A stretch of DNA of 64,000 nt from Flavobacteriaceae bacterium. GTDB taxonomy: Bacteria; Bacteroidota; Bacteroidia; Flavobacteriales; Flavobacteriaceae. Positions 26,796-36,351 of the stretch are shown here, piece after piece. Both the position numbers and the translations under genes were made by a program. The notes under the pieces were generated by a model. It was not told the DNA's origin. It made no database searches and was given only the letters and a program-made list of their open reading frames with translations. Position 1 is the first letter of the stretch, and the number at the start of each line of letters is the position of its first letter. Location of the stretch: the NCBI GenBank assembly GCA_027082925.1, contig JALWTD010000014.1, positions 134,393 to 198,392 of the forward strand, written 5' to 3'.

Positions 26796-27725
26796 TTAGT
26801 TACTTTCTAAAATATTAATTCCTGTCGGATTTATTTTTGAAACGTGAATATCAAACGCTATTCCTGTATTTTCATACACGTTATGCATAGCCTTTGCCAC
26901 TTGCTGAGCTGTTTCCTTTCCTTTACTCAATGCAAAAACAGAAGGACCCGATCCTGAAATTCCACATCCAAGAGCTCCCGATTTAATAGCTGTTTCTTTT
27001 AATGCAGCATAAGAAGGTATTAAGGCAGCACGCACCGGTTCTACAATATAGTCATGCAAAGAACGTCCAATTAAATCGTAGTCTTCCGTATAAAGTCCAC
27101 TAATTAAACCTCCTACATTTCCCCACTGCTTTACAGCATCATTTAAAAGAACCGTTTCTTTTAAAATTTTGCGAGCATCGGCGGTTTTAATTTCTATTTG
27201 AGGGTGAATAACCGTTGCATATAAATCCGTTGGCGTATGAATAGCAACAATATCTAAAGGCTCTTGACTTCTCACCAAGGTGAATCCTCCAAAAAGGGCA
27301 GGAGTTACATTATCGGCATGAGCTACTCCTGAAGCCAAACGTTCTCCTTCCATAGCAAACTGCACTAACTCTATTAAAGAAAAAGGATTTCCAAGTAATT
27401 TATTTATTGCCCAAACGGCACCTGCAGCACTAGCAGCACTGCTTCCAATTCCACTTCCTGGTTTTATTTTTTTTACAATTTCTATTTCAAATCCGGTAGT
27501 AACATTAGCCTTTTTAAGCAATGCCAAAGCAGCAACACCCGCAACATTACGATTTACTTCTAAAGGAAGTTTTTGTCCTGATATTTTAACTATTTTAACT
27601 CCTTTCTCTGAAGTTTTTCGAACAATCATTTCATCTCCAATACTTTCGAGAGCTAAACCTAAAACATCAAATCCGCATGAAACATTTGCAATGGTTGCCG
27701 GACTAAAAATTTTTATTTCTTTCAT
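26796..27725 (-). CDS. thrB: Homoserine kinase
   Basis: GHMP-family kinase of 309 residues making O-phosphohomoserine. The ATP loop is KIKPGSGIGSSAASAAGAVW (about 90-109). The N-terminal motif FSPATIANVSCGFDVLG and the C-terminal GALGCGISGSGPSVFAL are typical. It lies five bases downstream of thrA and two bases before thrC in the threonine operon. Confidence 0.97.
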   Translation of the reverse strand: MKEIKIFSPATIANVSCGFDVLGLALESIGDEMIVRKTSEKGVKIVKISGQKLPLEVNRNVAGVAALALLKKANVTTGFEIEIVKKIKPGSGIGSSAASAAGAVWAINKLLGNPFSLIELVQFAMEGERLASGVAHADNVTPALFGGFTLVRSQEPLDIVAIHTPTDLYATVIHPQIEIKTADARKILKETVLLNDAVKQWGNVGGLISGLYTEDYDLIGRSLHDYIVEPVRAALIPSYAALKETAIKSGALGCGISGSGPSVFALSKGKETAQQVAKAMHNVYENTGIAFDIHVSKINPTGINILESN

Positions 27726-27730
27726 TGAAA

Positions 27731-30175
27731 TTAGTTATTACCTATTCTAATAATATCGGCAAATAATCCCGAAGCCGTTACATCGGCACCTGCTCCTGCA
27801 CCCTTTATAATTAAAGGCTGCTCGTGGTATCGTTCAGTATAAAATAAAACAATATTATCTTTTCCATCAAGATTGTAAAAAGGGTGGTTTGCTGCAACTT
27901 CTTCTAAGCCTACTTTTGCAATACCCTTATCAAAAGTAGCAACATATTTTAACTTACAATTATTTTTTTCAGCACTTTCTCTAAGCGAATTAAAATGAGT
28001 CTGTTCTTGTTTTAGTGTTTCCATAAATTCGGGTACCGTAGTAGCATTTAAACTAGATTCAGGTAAAAACGAAACATTTTCAATATCTTCTAACTCCATT
28101 TTTGCACCACTTTCTCTAGCTAAAATTAATATTTTACGCATTACATCAACACCACTTAAATCTATTCTAGGGTCAGGTTCCGTATATCCTTCAATACCAG
28201 CTTGCGTTACAACCTCATAAAAGGTAGCTGATTCATTAAAATTATTAAAAATAAAATTAAGACTTCCTGATAGAACCGCTTTAATTTTAGTAACTCTATC
28301 TCCTGAAGCCACCAAGTTTTTAAGTGTGTCAATTATTGGTAACCCAGCTCCAACATTGGTTTCAAACAAAAAAGGAGCGTGGTACTCAACCGAAAGTTCT
28401 TTTAATTTCAGGTAATTTGAATACGCAGAAGAACAAGCAATTTTGTTGCATGTTACTACGGACACACTTTCTTTTAAATAACTGGCATACAGCTTAGAAA
28501 CTGCCTCGGTAGCTGTATTATCGACAAAAATGCTATTTCTATAATTCAACGTTGTTACCTTTTTATGAAAAAGATTCATATCTAAACTTACACCATTTTC
28601 AAGTTGTTCTTTCCAGTTGTGTAAATCTATTCCATCCTCATCAAAATACATTTTACGAGAATTTGTTATCGCAACTACACGTACCTCTAGTTTTAAATTT
28701 TCTAATAAATAGTGCTGTTGTTGTTTTATTTGATCTAAAAGCTTACCTCCAACATTTCCTACACCAACTACAAATAAGTTTAGCTGCTTTGTTTGATTTT
28801 TAAAAAATGTTGTATGCAACGTATTTAGGGCCTTTTTAATATCTTTATGAGCAATTACTGCCGATATATTTTTTTCTGAAGCTCCTTGGGCAATTGCTCT
28901 AATGTTTACATTATTTTTACCCAAAGTACTAAACATTTTACCACTAATTCCTTGATGACTCTTCATATTATCGCCAACCAGTGCTATAATAGCATTGTTT
29001 TTTTCTACCGTTAAGGGAGCTACTTTACGCAGGCTAATTTCGTATTCAAAAGCTGTGTCAATGGCTTTTTTTGCAATAGCAGCATCGGCATCATTTATAG
29101 CAATACATATAGAATGTTCTGATGAAGCCTGTGTTATAAGGGTAATGTTAATTTCTTTTTGAGACAAAGCTTCAAACAATCGTTTTGAAAAACCCGGTAT
29201 TCCAACCATTCCACTTCCTTCTAACGTAATTAGTGAAATGTTTTCTATATGTGTAATTCCTTTTATTGGATTGGTATTTAACGTTGTTTTGGTTATTAGC
29301 GTTCCTTCTTTATCTGCATCAAATGTATTTTTTATTGCAATTGGTATTTCTTTTTCTAATACAGGCTGGATTGTAGGAGGGTAGAGCACTTTTGCTCCAA
29401 AATGAGAGAGTTCCATAGCTTCTTGGTACGATATACTTTTAATTGGAAAGGCCTCCGGAACAAATTTTGGATTTGCCGTGTACATTCCACTCACGTCTGT
29501 CCAAATCTCCAATAAAGAAGCATTGATTGCTGCAGCAATAATTGATGCTGTATAATCAGAACCTCCTCTTCCTAACGTAGAAACTTCACCGGTTTCGGTT
29601 TTTGAAACAAAGCCCGGAAAAATAACTACTTTATGTGTATTGTTATAAAAGTAACTAGAAATGTTGGTGTTAGTTAGCTCAAACTTTACAGATGCGTTGG
29701 CATAATTATCATCTGTAACAATAAGTTCTTGAGTATTTTTAAGAGCAATATTTAACTGATTCTCTTTCATTGCTTCAAAAATAATATACGAGGATAATAA
29801 CTCTCCGTAGCTTACAATTTTATCGGAAGTTTTTGACGAAAGTTCATTTATTAGAAAAACGCCTTCTAAAATACTCTCTAAATTGGAAAGCATTTTTTTT
29901 ACTTTTTCAAGAACTGTAGATTGAGTGACTAAAGGAATCAATTCTTCGACAACTTTTAAATGTCTTTCTTCAATTTGTTTTAAACTGTTTAAATACAATT
30001 TATCTTTATTGCAAGCCATACGACCTGCATCTAATAACAAATCGGTAATACCTCCAAAGGCAGAAACTACAACAACTATTTCTTCTTTGTGAGAATTGTT
30101 CTTTACAATGTTTATAACCTTAGCGATGCTTTTAGAAGATGCAACAGATGAACCTCCAAATTTTAATACTTTCAT
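27731..30175 (-). CDS. thrA: Bifunctional aspartokinase / homoserine dehydrogenase
   Basis: Catalyses the first and third steps of the aspartate pathway. The 814 residues are normal for the fusion. The kinase domain begins KVLKFGGSSVASS, with TLGRGGSDYTASIIAAA further on. Two ACT-like regulatory segments lie near 310-450 (ISLITLEGSGMVGIPG, NAIIALVGDNMKSHQGI). Homoserine dehydrogenase begins near 463 with the NAD(P) loop VVGVGNVGGKLLDQI and holds KIKAVLSGSLNFIFN and GYTEPDPRIDLSGVDV. Feedback by threonine through ACT domains is usual in this family. The Thr/Ile-rich leader ORF upstream points to added control by attenuation. Confidence 0.97.
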   Translation of the reverse strand: MKVLKFGGSSVASSKSIAKVINIVKNNSHKEEIVVVVSAFGGITDLLLDAGRMACNKDKLYLNSLKQIEERHLKVVEELIPLVTQSTVLEKVKKMLSNLESILEGVFLINELSSKTSDKIVSYGELLSSYIIFEAMKENQLNIALKNTQELIVTDDNYANASVKFELTNTNISSYFYNNTHKVVIFPGFVSKTETGEVSTLGRGGSDYTASIIAAAINASLLEIWTDVSGMYTANPKFVPEAFPIKSISYQEAMELSHFGAKVLYPPTIQPVLEKEIPIAIKNTFDADKEGTLITKTTLNTNPIKGITHIENISLITLEGSGMVGIPGFSKRLFEALSQKEINITLITQASSEHSICIAINDADAAIAKKAIDTAFEYEISLRKVAPLTVEKNNAIIALVGDNMKSHQGISGKMFSTLGKNNVNIRAIAQGASEKNISAVIAHKDIKKALNTLHTTFFKNQTKQLNLFVVGVGNVGGKLLDQIKQQQHYLLENLKLEVRVVAITNSRKMYFDEDGIDLHNWKEQLENGVSLDMNLFHKKVTTLNYRNSIFVDNTATEAVSKLYASYLKESVSVVTCNKIACSSAYSNYLKLKELSVEYHAPFLFETNVGAGLPIIDTLKNLVASGDRVTKIKAVLSGSLNFIFNNFNESATFYEVVTQAGIEGYTEPDPRIDLSGVDVMRKILILARESGAKMELEDIENVSFLPESSLNATTVPEFMETLKQEQTHFNSLRESAEKNNCKLKYVATFDKGIAKVGLEEVAANHPFYNLDGKDNIVLFYTERYHEQPLIIKGAGAGADVTASGLFADIIRIGNN

Positions 30176-30271
30176 TTTATTTTTAATATGTAACGTAAAT
30201 GTGTGTGTTTGTTAACTTTCTTTTCAATTATAAAGATTTGAAAAAATACGGCAGACTGAATGATATTATAG

Positions 30272-30289
30272 AAAAAACCCCTAAGGGGT
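30272..30289 (-). terminator. Attenuator-like hairpin ahead of thrA
   Basis: On the minus strand ACCCC-TTA-GGGGT is followed by a run of T. The stem is short (five pairs, four of them G-C), but it sits exactly where the leader ORF ends: its TAG stop lies within the loop and stem. It lies 97 bases before the thrA start. Premature termination when threonyl-tRNA is plentiful is inferred. Confidence 0.6.
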
Positions 30290-30373
30290 AATCATAATTG
30301 TAGTTGTAGCAATAATAAAAAAACGCTTAGAAATAGCGGTATTTATAGAATTGTATGTGTTTTTATATTGCAT
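30281..30373 (-). CDS. thrL: Threonine operon leader peptide (30 codons)
   Basis: ATG at 30373 to TAG at 30281 reads MQYKNTYNSINTAISKRF followed by FIIATTTIMITP. It has six Thr and six Ile in 30 residues, with Thr clustered near the end (ATTTIMIT). Threonine, and isoleucine made from it, are products of the thrABC enzymes directly downstream. The stop falls in the hairpin followed by T. This is the classical layout of a leader peptide whose ribosome stalling decides termination, as in the enterobacterial thrL. A TACATTTG promoter box ends four bases before the ATG, so the message may be leaderless. The function is inferred; the reading frame is seen directly. Confidence 0.7.
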   Translation of the reverse strand: MQYKNTYNSINTAISKRFFIIATTTIMITP

Positions 30374-30377
30374 ACTG

Positions 30378-30385
30378 CAAATGTA
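30378..30385 (-). promoter_or_regulatory. Promoter -7 box of the thr operon
   Basis: TACATTTG on the minus strand is a full match to TAnnTTTG. Transcription would begin close to 30373, at or next to the leader ATG. A good -33 TTTG is lacking at the usual distance. Confidence 0.5.
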
Positions 30386-30484
30386 CTTATTTTTTTATTA
30401 TAGTAAAGTTTTTGTGTTATTTTTAATTAATTATTAATGATAAATTAACACAGCTGCATTTTTTACATAAAAATAACCAAGTTA

Positions 30485-31690
30485 TTATAAATCTACTAAC
30501 TCTTGATTTTTAAGCAAATCGTTAAATGTTTCTTGCTTTCGAATTAAATAATCTTTCCCGTTATGTATTAAAACTTCTGCAGGTTTAAATCTTGAATTGT
30601 AATTTGAAGACATTGAAAAACAATAGGCTCCGGCATTATTAAAGCACAAAATATCTCCTTCGCTAATTTCACTAATTCTACGGTTAGACCCAAAAGTATC
30701 CGTTTCACAAATATACCCTACAACTTCGTAGTAACGCTCTCTCCCTGAAGGATTTGAAATATTATGTATATGGTGATAAGCATCGTAAAGCATTGGACGA
30801 ATTAAATGGTTTAATCCTGAATCAACACTAGCAAAAACATTTGAAGGTGTATGTTTTACTACGTTTACGTGAGTTAAAAATACGCCTGCTTCACTCACTA
30901 AAAATTTTCCAGGTTCAAAAACCAGCGTCAATTCTTTGCCGTATTCTTTGCAAAACTCTAGAAAACGAGTGGATAGTTTTGCTCCAAGCTCTTCAATATT
31001 TGTAGATATATCACCTTCTTTATACGGTACTTTAAATCCGCTTCCAAAATCTATAAATTCTAAATCTTGGAACTCTAAAGCCGTATTAAACAGTATTTCA
31101 GTAGCTGCTAAAAACACGTCTATATCCAATATATCTGATCCTGTATGCATATGCACACCATTTATTTTCATACCGGTATTTTCTACAACACGCTTGATAT
31201 GAGGGATTTGATGTATTGAGATTCCGAATTTAGAATTAATATGTCCAACCGATATTTTTCTGTTTCCACCTGCCATAATATGTGGATTTATTCTAACACA
31301 TACCGGAATATTAGGATAGTGGTGTCCAAATTGCTCAAGTACCGACAGGTTGTCTATGTTAATTTGAACTCCCAGCTTAGCAGCTTCCTCTATTTCACTT
31401 AGCGAAACTCCGTTAGGTGTAAAAATGATAGACTCCGGAGAAAATCCTGCTTCAATACCTAGTAACACCTCTTGAATTGACACGGTATCAATCCCAGAAT
31501 TAATTTTTTTGAAAAATTTTAAAATATTAATGTTCGAATTTGCTTTAACCGCGTAATTAATTTTTAACTTTTTTACTTTTGAAAAAGCATTTAAAATTCT
31601 TTGGTACTGAGATTCTATTTTAGATGTATCGTATACATATAAAGGGCTTCCGTACTTTTGTGTTAAAGAAATAAGTAGTTTATTATCCAT
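30485..31690 (-). CDS. lysA: Diaminopimelate decarboxylase
   Basis: PLP enzyme making lysine from meso-diaminopimelate. The 401 residues have the PLP lysine in INYAVKANSNINIL (about 44-57), GVHMHTGSDI, EFIDFGSGFKVPYKEGD, FEPGKFLVSEAG, and the catalytic region GYICETDTFGSNRRI...GDILCFNNAGAYCFSMSSNYN. All these fit fold-type III decarboxylases of the LysA kind. It is monocistronic in appearance, with AT-rich flanks, and follows the thr operon promoter region. Confidence 0.95.
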   Translation of the reverse strand: MDNKLLISLTQKYGSPLYVYDTSKIESQYQRILNAFSKVKKLKINYAVKANSNINILKFFKKINSGIDTVSIQEVLLGIEAGFSPESIIFTPNGVSLSEIEEAAKLGVQINIDNLSVLEQFGHHYPNIPVCVRINPHIMAGGNRKISVGHINSKFGISIHQIPHIKRVVENTGMKINGVHMHTGSDILDIDVFLAATEILFNTALEFQDLEFIDFGSGFKVPYKEGDISTNIEELGAKLSTRFLEFCKEYGKELTLVFEPGKFLVSEAGVFLTHVNVVKHTPSNVFASVDSGLNHLIRPMLYDAYHHIHNISNPSGRERYYEVVGYICETDTFGSNRRISEISEGDILCFNNAGAYCFSMSSNYNSRFKPAEVLIHNGKDYLIRKQETFNDLLKNQELVDL

Positions 31691-31785
31691 CTATCACCTT
31701 TTTTGAAACACCAAATGTAAAAAACCTATCGATGTTTCAAAATAAATTTAAATGAAAATAACATTATTCAATCCTTTGTTAAATA

Positions 31786-31812
31786 AAAAACTCCCTTTTT
31801 AAGGGAGTTTTT
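31786..31812 (-). terminator. Terminator of pepT
   Basis: CTCCCTT pairs with AAGGGAG around TTT, flanked by five A and five T, 22 bases after the pepT stop. Confidence 0.88.
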
Positions 31813-31834
31813 GTTTAATTAAAATACGTAAATA

Positions 31835-33070
31835 TTACTTTTTGGCTCTTTCTGCTGTAATTTTAGCAATGTTTATAATTACGCTGGTAGCCAACTGTAT
31901 AGACTCTGCCGCTATATACTCGTAACGTCCGTGAAAATTATGCCCACCCGCAAAAATATTTGGACATGGCAAGCCTTTGTACGAAAGTTGAGAACCATCT
32001 GTCCCCCCTCTAATAGCCTTAATTATAGGCTTTATACTCAATTGCTTCATTGCTTCTTCGGCAATATCAACAATATGCATTACAGGTTCAATTTTTTCAC
32101 GCATATTGTAATACTGGTCGTTGATTTCAACCTGAACCAACGTTGCTCCCCATTTTTTATTTATAGCATCTGCAGCGGCTTGAAATACTTTTTTTCGTTT
32201 TTCAAACAACGTCATATCGTGATCTCTAATAATGTATTGCAATTCGGTTTTTTCAACCTCACCTTTTAAACTATATAAGTGATAAAATCCTTCGTAACCC
32301 TCTGTTTCTTGAGGAATTTCATCCTGAGGAAGACTCGAGATAAACTCATTTGCAATAAGCATTGAGTTAATCATTTTTCCTTTAGCATATCCCGGATGTA
32401 CAATTTTTCCTTGAACAATAACTTTAGCACCTGCTGCATTAAAATTCTCATATTCTAACTCACCAACCTGACTACCGTCCATTGTATAAGCCCAGTCTGC
32501 TCCAAATTTATCTACATCAAACATATGAGCTCCTTTACCAACCTCTTCATCTGGTGTAAAACAAATTCTTATTTTTCCATGCTTAATTTCAGGATTTTGA
32601 ATAAGGTATTCCATCGCTGAAACTATTTCAGTAATCCCCGCCTTATCATCTGCTCCAAGTAGGGTAGTTCCGTTGGTAGTAATAAGTGTTTGACCTTTAT
32701 ACAATAACAAGTCCTCAAAATAACTTGGAGACAATACAATGTTTTCTGTTTCATTTAAAACAATATCTTTTCCGTCGTAATTTTGGTGAAATTGAGGTTT
32801 TACGTTAACTGCGGTAAAATCAGGACTCGTATCAATATGGGCTATAAATCCAATAGTAGGAACCTCGTAGTCTACATTTGAGGGAAGCGTAGCCATAACG
32901 TAACAATTTTCATCTAATGTTACATCATCCATTCCTATTTCTTTCAATTCATCGACCAAAATTCGCGCTAAATCCCATTGCTTATCTGTGCTTGGAAATG
33001 CAGAATTATTAGGGTCTGACTGAGTATCTACAGTAACATATTTAACAAAACGATCTATAATTTTTTGCAT
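31835..33070 (-). CDS. pepT: Peptidase T (tripeptidase)
   Basis: Zinc M20B aminopeptidase that removes the N-terminal residue of tripeptides in the cytosol. The 411 residues carry [12 protein letters not shown] (zinc His/Asp), [22 protein letters not shown] (bridging Asp), [20 protein letters not shown] (catalytic Glu-Glu), [16 protein letters not shown] and the late [28 protein letters not shown] with the last zinc His. It stands alone with its own terminator. Confidence 0.96.
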   Translation of the reverse strand: MQKIIDRFVKYVTVDTQSDPNNSAFPSTDKQWDLARILVDELKEIGMDDVTLDENCYVMATLPSNVDYEVPTIGFIAHIDTSPDFTAVNVKPQFHQNYDGKDIVLNETENIVLSPSYFEDLLLYKGQTLITTNGTTLLGADDKAGITEIVSAMEYLIQNPEIKHGKIRICFTPDEEVGKGAHMFDVDKFGADWAYTMDGSQVGELEYENFNAAGAKVIVQGKIVHPGYAKGKMINSMLIANEFISSLPQDEIPQETEGYEGFYHLYSLKGEVEKTELQYIIRDHDMTLFEKRKKVFQAAADAINKKWGATLVQVEINDQYYNMREKIEPVMHIVDIAEEAMKQLSIKPIIKAIRGGTDGSQLSYKGLPCPNIFAGGHNFHGRYEYIAAESIQLATSVIINIAKITAERAKK

Positions 33071-33132
33071 TTTTTTAAATTTTTACCAAAAGTAAGTATT
33101 AGACAATGCTTTTACAATATAAAACTCATAAT

Positions 33133-33693
33133 TTATTGTAAAATTTTTATTTTTTCTATAAGTGCCATTGCATTACATAAACGTTCATCTTTTAAATCGG
33201 TACCATAAAGCTCTACATATACAGACAAGTACGTGTTTTCAGACAAAATAGTAAGCATGTTAAACCTACGAACGGAATATCCATTTTTTTCTCCTTCTGT
33301 TAAATACCAATATGTAGGTTGGCCATGAAAAGATTGATTTCCCGAATCAATTATTTTTAAATGTTGTTTTTCTAAAATCGCATTTTTTCGGTTGTGAAAA
33401 TCGGCATCAAAAGTAAGCACTCCATAATTAAATGACGCGTCTAAAATATATGTTTGTGTCAATTGCTTTGTAGTATCTGCAGTGAATATTTCAGACTGAG
33501 TTTTATCGTAATATAATTCTCTTTTCCAATTGTTTGGGATAGATATACTAAAGTTTTTGTTAAAATCTTTTACCTCGTGGATATTTTTAAAATTTACTGT
33601 TTTACAGCTAAATTCTTTTTCTAAAAAAGTATCTTTTCCACAACTTACAAACACGAGCAACACAACTACATACCTAATTGATTTAAAACTCAT
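33133..33693 (-). CDS. Uncharacterised lipoprotein (PsbP-like fold possible)
   Basis: Function not recognised. From the ATG at 33693 it is 186 residues with a lipobox LVFVSC near residue 18. Then comes a compact beta-rich domain (FSISIPNNWKRELYYDKTQSE, AKNKNAILEK-like helix, QPTYWYLTEGEKNGYSVRRFNM). The 'sisiPnnWkre' opening followed by a long beta sheet recalls PsbP/MOG1-like domains; that is only a suggestion. A GTG one codon earlier is equally possible. It shares one base with the stop of the YCF48-like gene and forms the end of a three-gene run. Confidence 0.75.
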   Translation of the reverse strand: MSFKSIRYVVVLLVFVSCGKDTFLEKEFSCKTVNFKNIHEVKDFNKNFSISIPNNWKRELYYDKTQSEIFTADTTKQLTQTYILDASFNYGVLTFDADFHNRKNAILEKQHLKIIDSGNQSFHGQPTYWYLTEGEKNGYSVRRFNMLTILSENTYLSVYVELYGTDLKDERLCNAMALIEKIKILQ

Positions 33694-34727
33694 CACATAC
33701 TCATTTTAGCTATTTTTTCATGTCCCGACAGCCAAGCATTATGCTTATCAACTATTTGAACAGCGTAAAATCCTTCATTACTTAGCTTTTCCCAACTTAA
33801 TCCTGCATCTTTCGAGTAAAAAATACCATTGGTAGACACTGCTATAAGCTCTTTTCCGTTTGTTTTAGGAACGTACTGCACGCAACTTACATATTTTGGA
33901 GATACTCCTTCAGCAACCAAACTCCAAGTAACTCCTCCATCGGTAGTTATTGCTTTATTTCCATAGTTACCAAATTTATCGGTGTAATCACCTCCACAAA
34001 CAATTCCGTTTTTAGCATCGTAAAAAGCAATACTGTAAATTCCTGTTGTATTTTTCCCCTGAACAATAGGCGTATTGTACACGCGCCAAGATTTTCCTCT
34101 GTCAGAAGAATGAAAAACTCGCGCCTTTTTTCCTCCGGTAGCAATCCAAACATTATCACCCACAATTGCAATATTTGTATTGCTTGCCGCAAAGGCAGCT
34201 TCGCCTTCAAAAGTTTTAGGAAAATCTTCACAAGCCACCTTAAACCAAGAACGCCCACCATCACGTGTTAATAGCATCGACAAACACCCATCTACAGCAT
34301 CACCCATTGCGATTCCGTCATTTTCATCGAAAAAACGTATTGCATCGTAAAAAACATCTTTATGACTTTCGGTATAAACAAGTAATGGTTTTTTAGCTTT
34401 TTCGATTTTAAATAAAAGTGCCGGATTTCCAATACTTAACGCGTAGTAAGAGTTATTTACAACCGCTAATGCTCTAAAATGAGGTATAATACTATCTTTT
34501 GTTACGTGTTCAACAAATACACCTCCTGAAGCAGTTATTGTTCCAACATCACCTTTTGAACCTGCATATACAACTACAGAATCATTTAGCGCAACAATAG
34601 CTCTAATACTTGTTCCTTTCAAAGAAAATGTGTGTAATGAAATAGGCTTGGTACTCGTTTTTTGACTCCATACACTAAAACTCACAGCCAACCATAAACT
34701 TAAGGAAACTACGACTTTACGTATCAA
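33693..34727 (-). CDS. Exported YCF48/sialidase-like beta-propeller protein
   Basis: About 344 residues with a signal peptide (IRKVVVSLSLWLAVSFSVWSQ). Repeated propeller strands carry Asp-box-like turns: LLTRDGGRSWFKV, FHSSDRGKSWRVY, ITTDGGVTWSLV, FYSKDAGLSWEKL. Databases often call flavobacterial homologues oxidoreductase, which the sequence does not support; the fold is that of YCF48/BNR repeats. The frame is open to a TTG at 34751, overlapping the previous gene. The TTG at 34727 gives a cleaner signal peptide and is preferred. It lies between the S41 protease and a small lipoprotein in one run. Confidence 0.8.
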   Translation of the reverse strand: MIRKVVVSLSLWLAVSFSVWSQKTSTKPISLHTFSLKGTSIRAIVALNDSVVVYAGSKGDVGTITASGGVFVEHVTKDSIIPHFRALAVVNNSYYALSIGNPALLFKIEKAKKPLLVYTESHKDVFYDAIRFFDENDGIAMGDAVDGCLSMLLTRDGGRSWFKVACEDFPKTFEGEAAFAASNTNIAIVGDNVWIATGGKKARVFHSSDRGKSWRVYNTPIVQGKNTTGIYSIAFYDAKNGIVCGGDYTDKFGNYGNKAITTDGGVTWSLVAEGVSPKYVSCVQYVPKTNGKELIAVSTNGIFYSKDAGLSWEKLSNEGFYAVQIVDKHNAWLSGHEKIAKMSM

Positions 34728-34731
34728 AATC

Positions 34732-36216
34732 TTAATTGTTAAAACGTCCAAAATCGTAAGGTAGCTGTTTTTCTACATACATGGTGTTTTCAAACCTATC
34801 TAATGCAGGTAAATCAACCTCCATAAGTGGATTATTTTCAACTCTTGAATTTACAGCAAGAGGAGGAGGTGTGTTTGTTATAATCGAAATGGTATAGGCT
34901 AACAAAGGCTCGTTAACATCTCCTAGTTGTCCAAAATTAGTAAGTGTTTCTGACAATTCGTAGGTAGGATCAAATCCATCTTTATCGTTTACCCCCAACT
35001 TATTAACTTCTTCTAAAACAATAGGTTGCATTGCCCAAGTATGATTAGGATTTACACCTTCTCTTCCGAAGTTTTCAGAATCGTACAGTGTAACCGATGC
35101 GGTATATTTCCCATGTGTTTTGGTTCCAACTGTAATTACATTAATATACGGATTTAAACCATTGATAATTAACTCACTGGCAGACGCAGAACTCCCTGTG
35201 GTAATTACATACAATGTAGATAAGTTTAAACTATTGATAGCCTCTTGAAGCAACACATTTCCGTTAGTATCGGTATTGTATATTTCATTTGTGAAATTAT
35301 TCACCAACCAATCAGGATGGTTCGTTTCAAACCAATCTTGCAATTCATTATTCCAACGCTCCTTAGTGAACAGTTGCCCGTTAAATTGTCCCGTAATCAT
35401 TCCTGCCAAATAAGTTGCTGTTCTAACAGAACCACCACCATTGTAGCGTAAATCTAAAATAAGACTTGTAACCCCATTGGCTTTAATTTGTGCAAAAGCA
35501 GCATTTAAAGCACTATCATAAGTACTTGTAAAGCTGTTATACATAATATATCCTATTTTTTCTCCATTTATATTAAAAGTATTGGTAATGTATACCGGAT
35601 TTTCTTGATATGCTGTTTTTGTCAACTGCACCGACATCCCATTGGAAACAGGATTTCCTCCATTTAAATCGGCAAAATTCATCGTATAAGTGTCGTTTGC
35701 CAATAAAGAGCTATAGTTATCTACGGTTAATTGCACCCCGTTAATAGCATCAAAAATATAACCTCGTTGTACGTTTTTAGTGGCAGCATCAGAATTTGGA
35801 AGAATATACCTTACATACCCAAAAATGTTAACCGTACTTCCGTTTTCGTACACCAAACCATATTTAACACCATTACTCTTACTTATTCCTTGAAACGAAT
35901 TTTCTAAAGCAACATAATCATCTACAATCCAAGACCATTTATCTGTATTTTGTCTATCGTAAATTAGGCTTTCAAAAAAATCAGCCGGATTTGAATACGA
36001 ATTTAGCAATGCCAAATATGTAGTTGCATTATCGTTTTTAGTATTGGCTAAATTAGGCACGTTATCTTTCCAAAGATAGTATGTGTTTAATCCTCTCCAA
36101 ATAAAATCTTGCACTTCTACGTTAGATACATCTATATTAGGGTCGTTATCATTATTACAACTCAACAAACTAAAAGCCGTTACAAATACAGCCATTAAAA
36201 AAATTCGTATTTTCAT
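34732..36216 (-). CDS. S41-family carboxyl-terminal processing protease, lipoprotein
   Basis: The 494 residues have a lipobox LLSCN (Cys about 20). A PDZ-like region covers about 130-210 and an S41 core follows: SLILDLRYNGGGSVRTATYLAG (about 250-271), and the catalytic serine stretch TGSSASASELIINGL (about 341-355), with a downstream Lys in GTKTHGKYTASVTLY. Tail-specific proteases of this type cut exported or misfolded proteins in the periplasm or at the surface. It is the first gene of the minus-strand run with the propeller protein and a lipoprotein. Confidence 0.9.
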   Translation of the reverse strand: MKIRIFLMAVFVTAFSLLSCNNDNDPNIDVSNVEVQDFIWRGLNTYYLWKDNVPNLANTKNDNATTYLALLNSYSNPADFFESLIYDRQNTDKWSWIVDDYVALENSFQGISKSNGVKYGLVYENGSTVNIFGYVRYILPNSDAATKNVQRGYIFDAINGVQLTVDNYSSLLANDTYTMNFADLNGGNPVSNGMSVQLTKTAYQENPVYITNTFNINGEKIGYIMYNSFTSTYDSALNAAFAQIKANGVTSLILDLRYNGGGSVRTATYLAGMITGQFNGQLFTKERWNNELQDWFETNHPDWLVNNFTNEIYNTDTNGNVLLQEAINSLNLSTLYVITTGSSASASELIINGLNPYINVITVGTKTHGKYTASVTLYDSENFGREGVNPNHTWAMQPIVLEEVNKLGVNDKDGFDPTYELSETLTNFGQLGDVNEPLLAYTISIITNTPPPLAVNSRVENNPLMEVDLPALDRFENTMYVEKQLPYDFGRFNN

Positions 36217-36279
36217 AAGGATATTTTATTTTTATGAGATTGCAAGATATTAATTTTTATAAAAAAAAATCAAACTGGT

Positions 36280-36304
36280 GTTACAAAAACGTAACTTGGT
36301 CGTC
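36280..36304 (+). promoter_or_regulatory. Possible ECF-type promoter of the sigma factor cassette
   Basis: GTTAC (36280-36284) and CGTC (36301-36304) are 16 bases apart, resembling an AAC/CGTC-type ECF promoter. A GTTAC/GTAAC inverted repeat overlaps the left part. It lies 48 bases before the sigma gene and could be autoregulatory; inference only. Confidence 0.4.
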
Positions 36305-36351
36305 AATATTATGAAAAACAGCTAAAAAGTTATTTCTAATTTAAACCAAAA

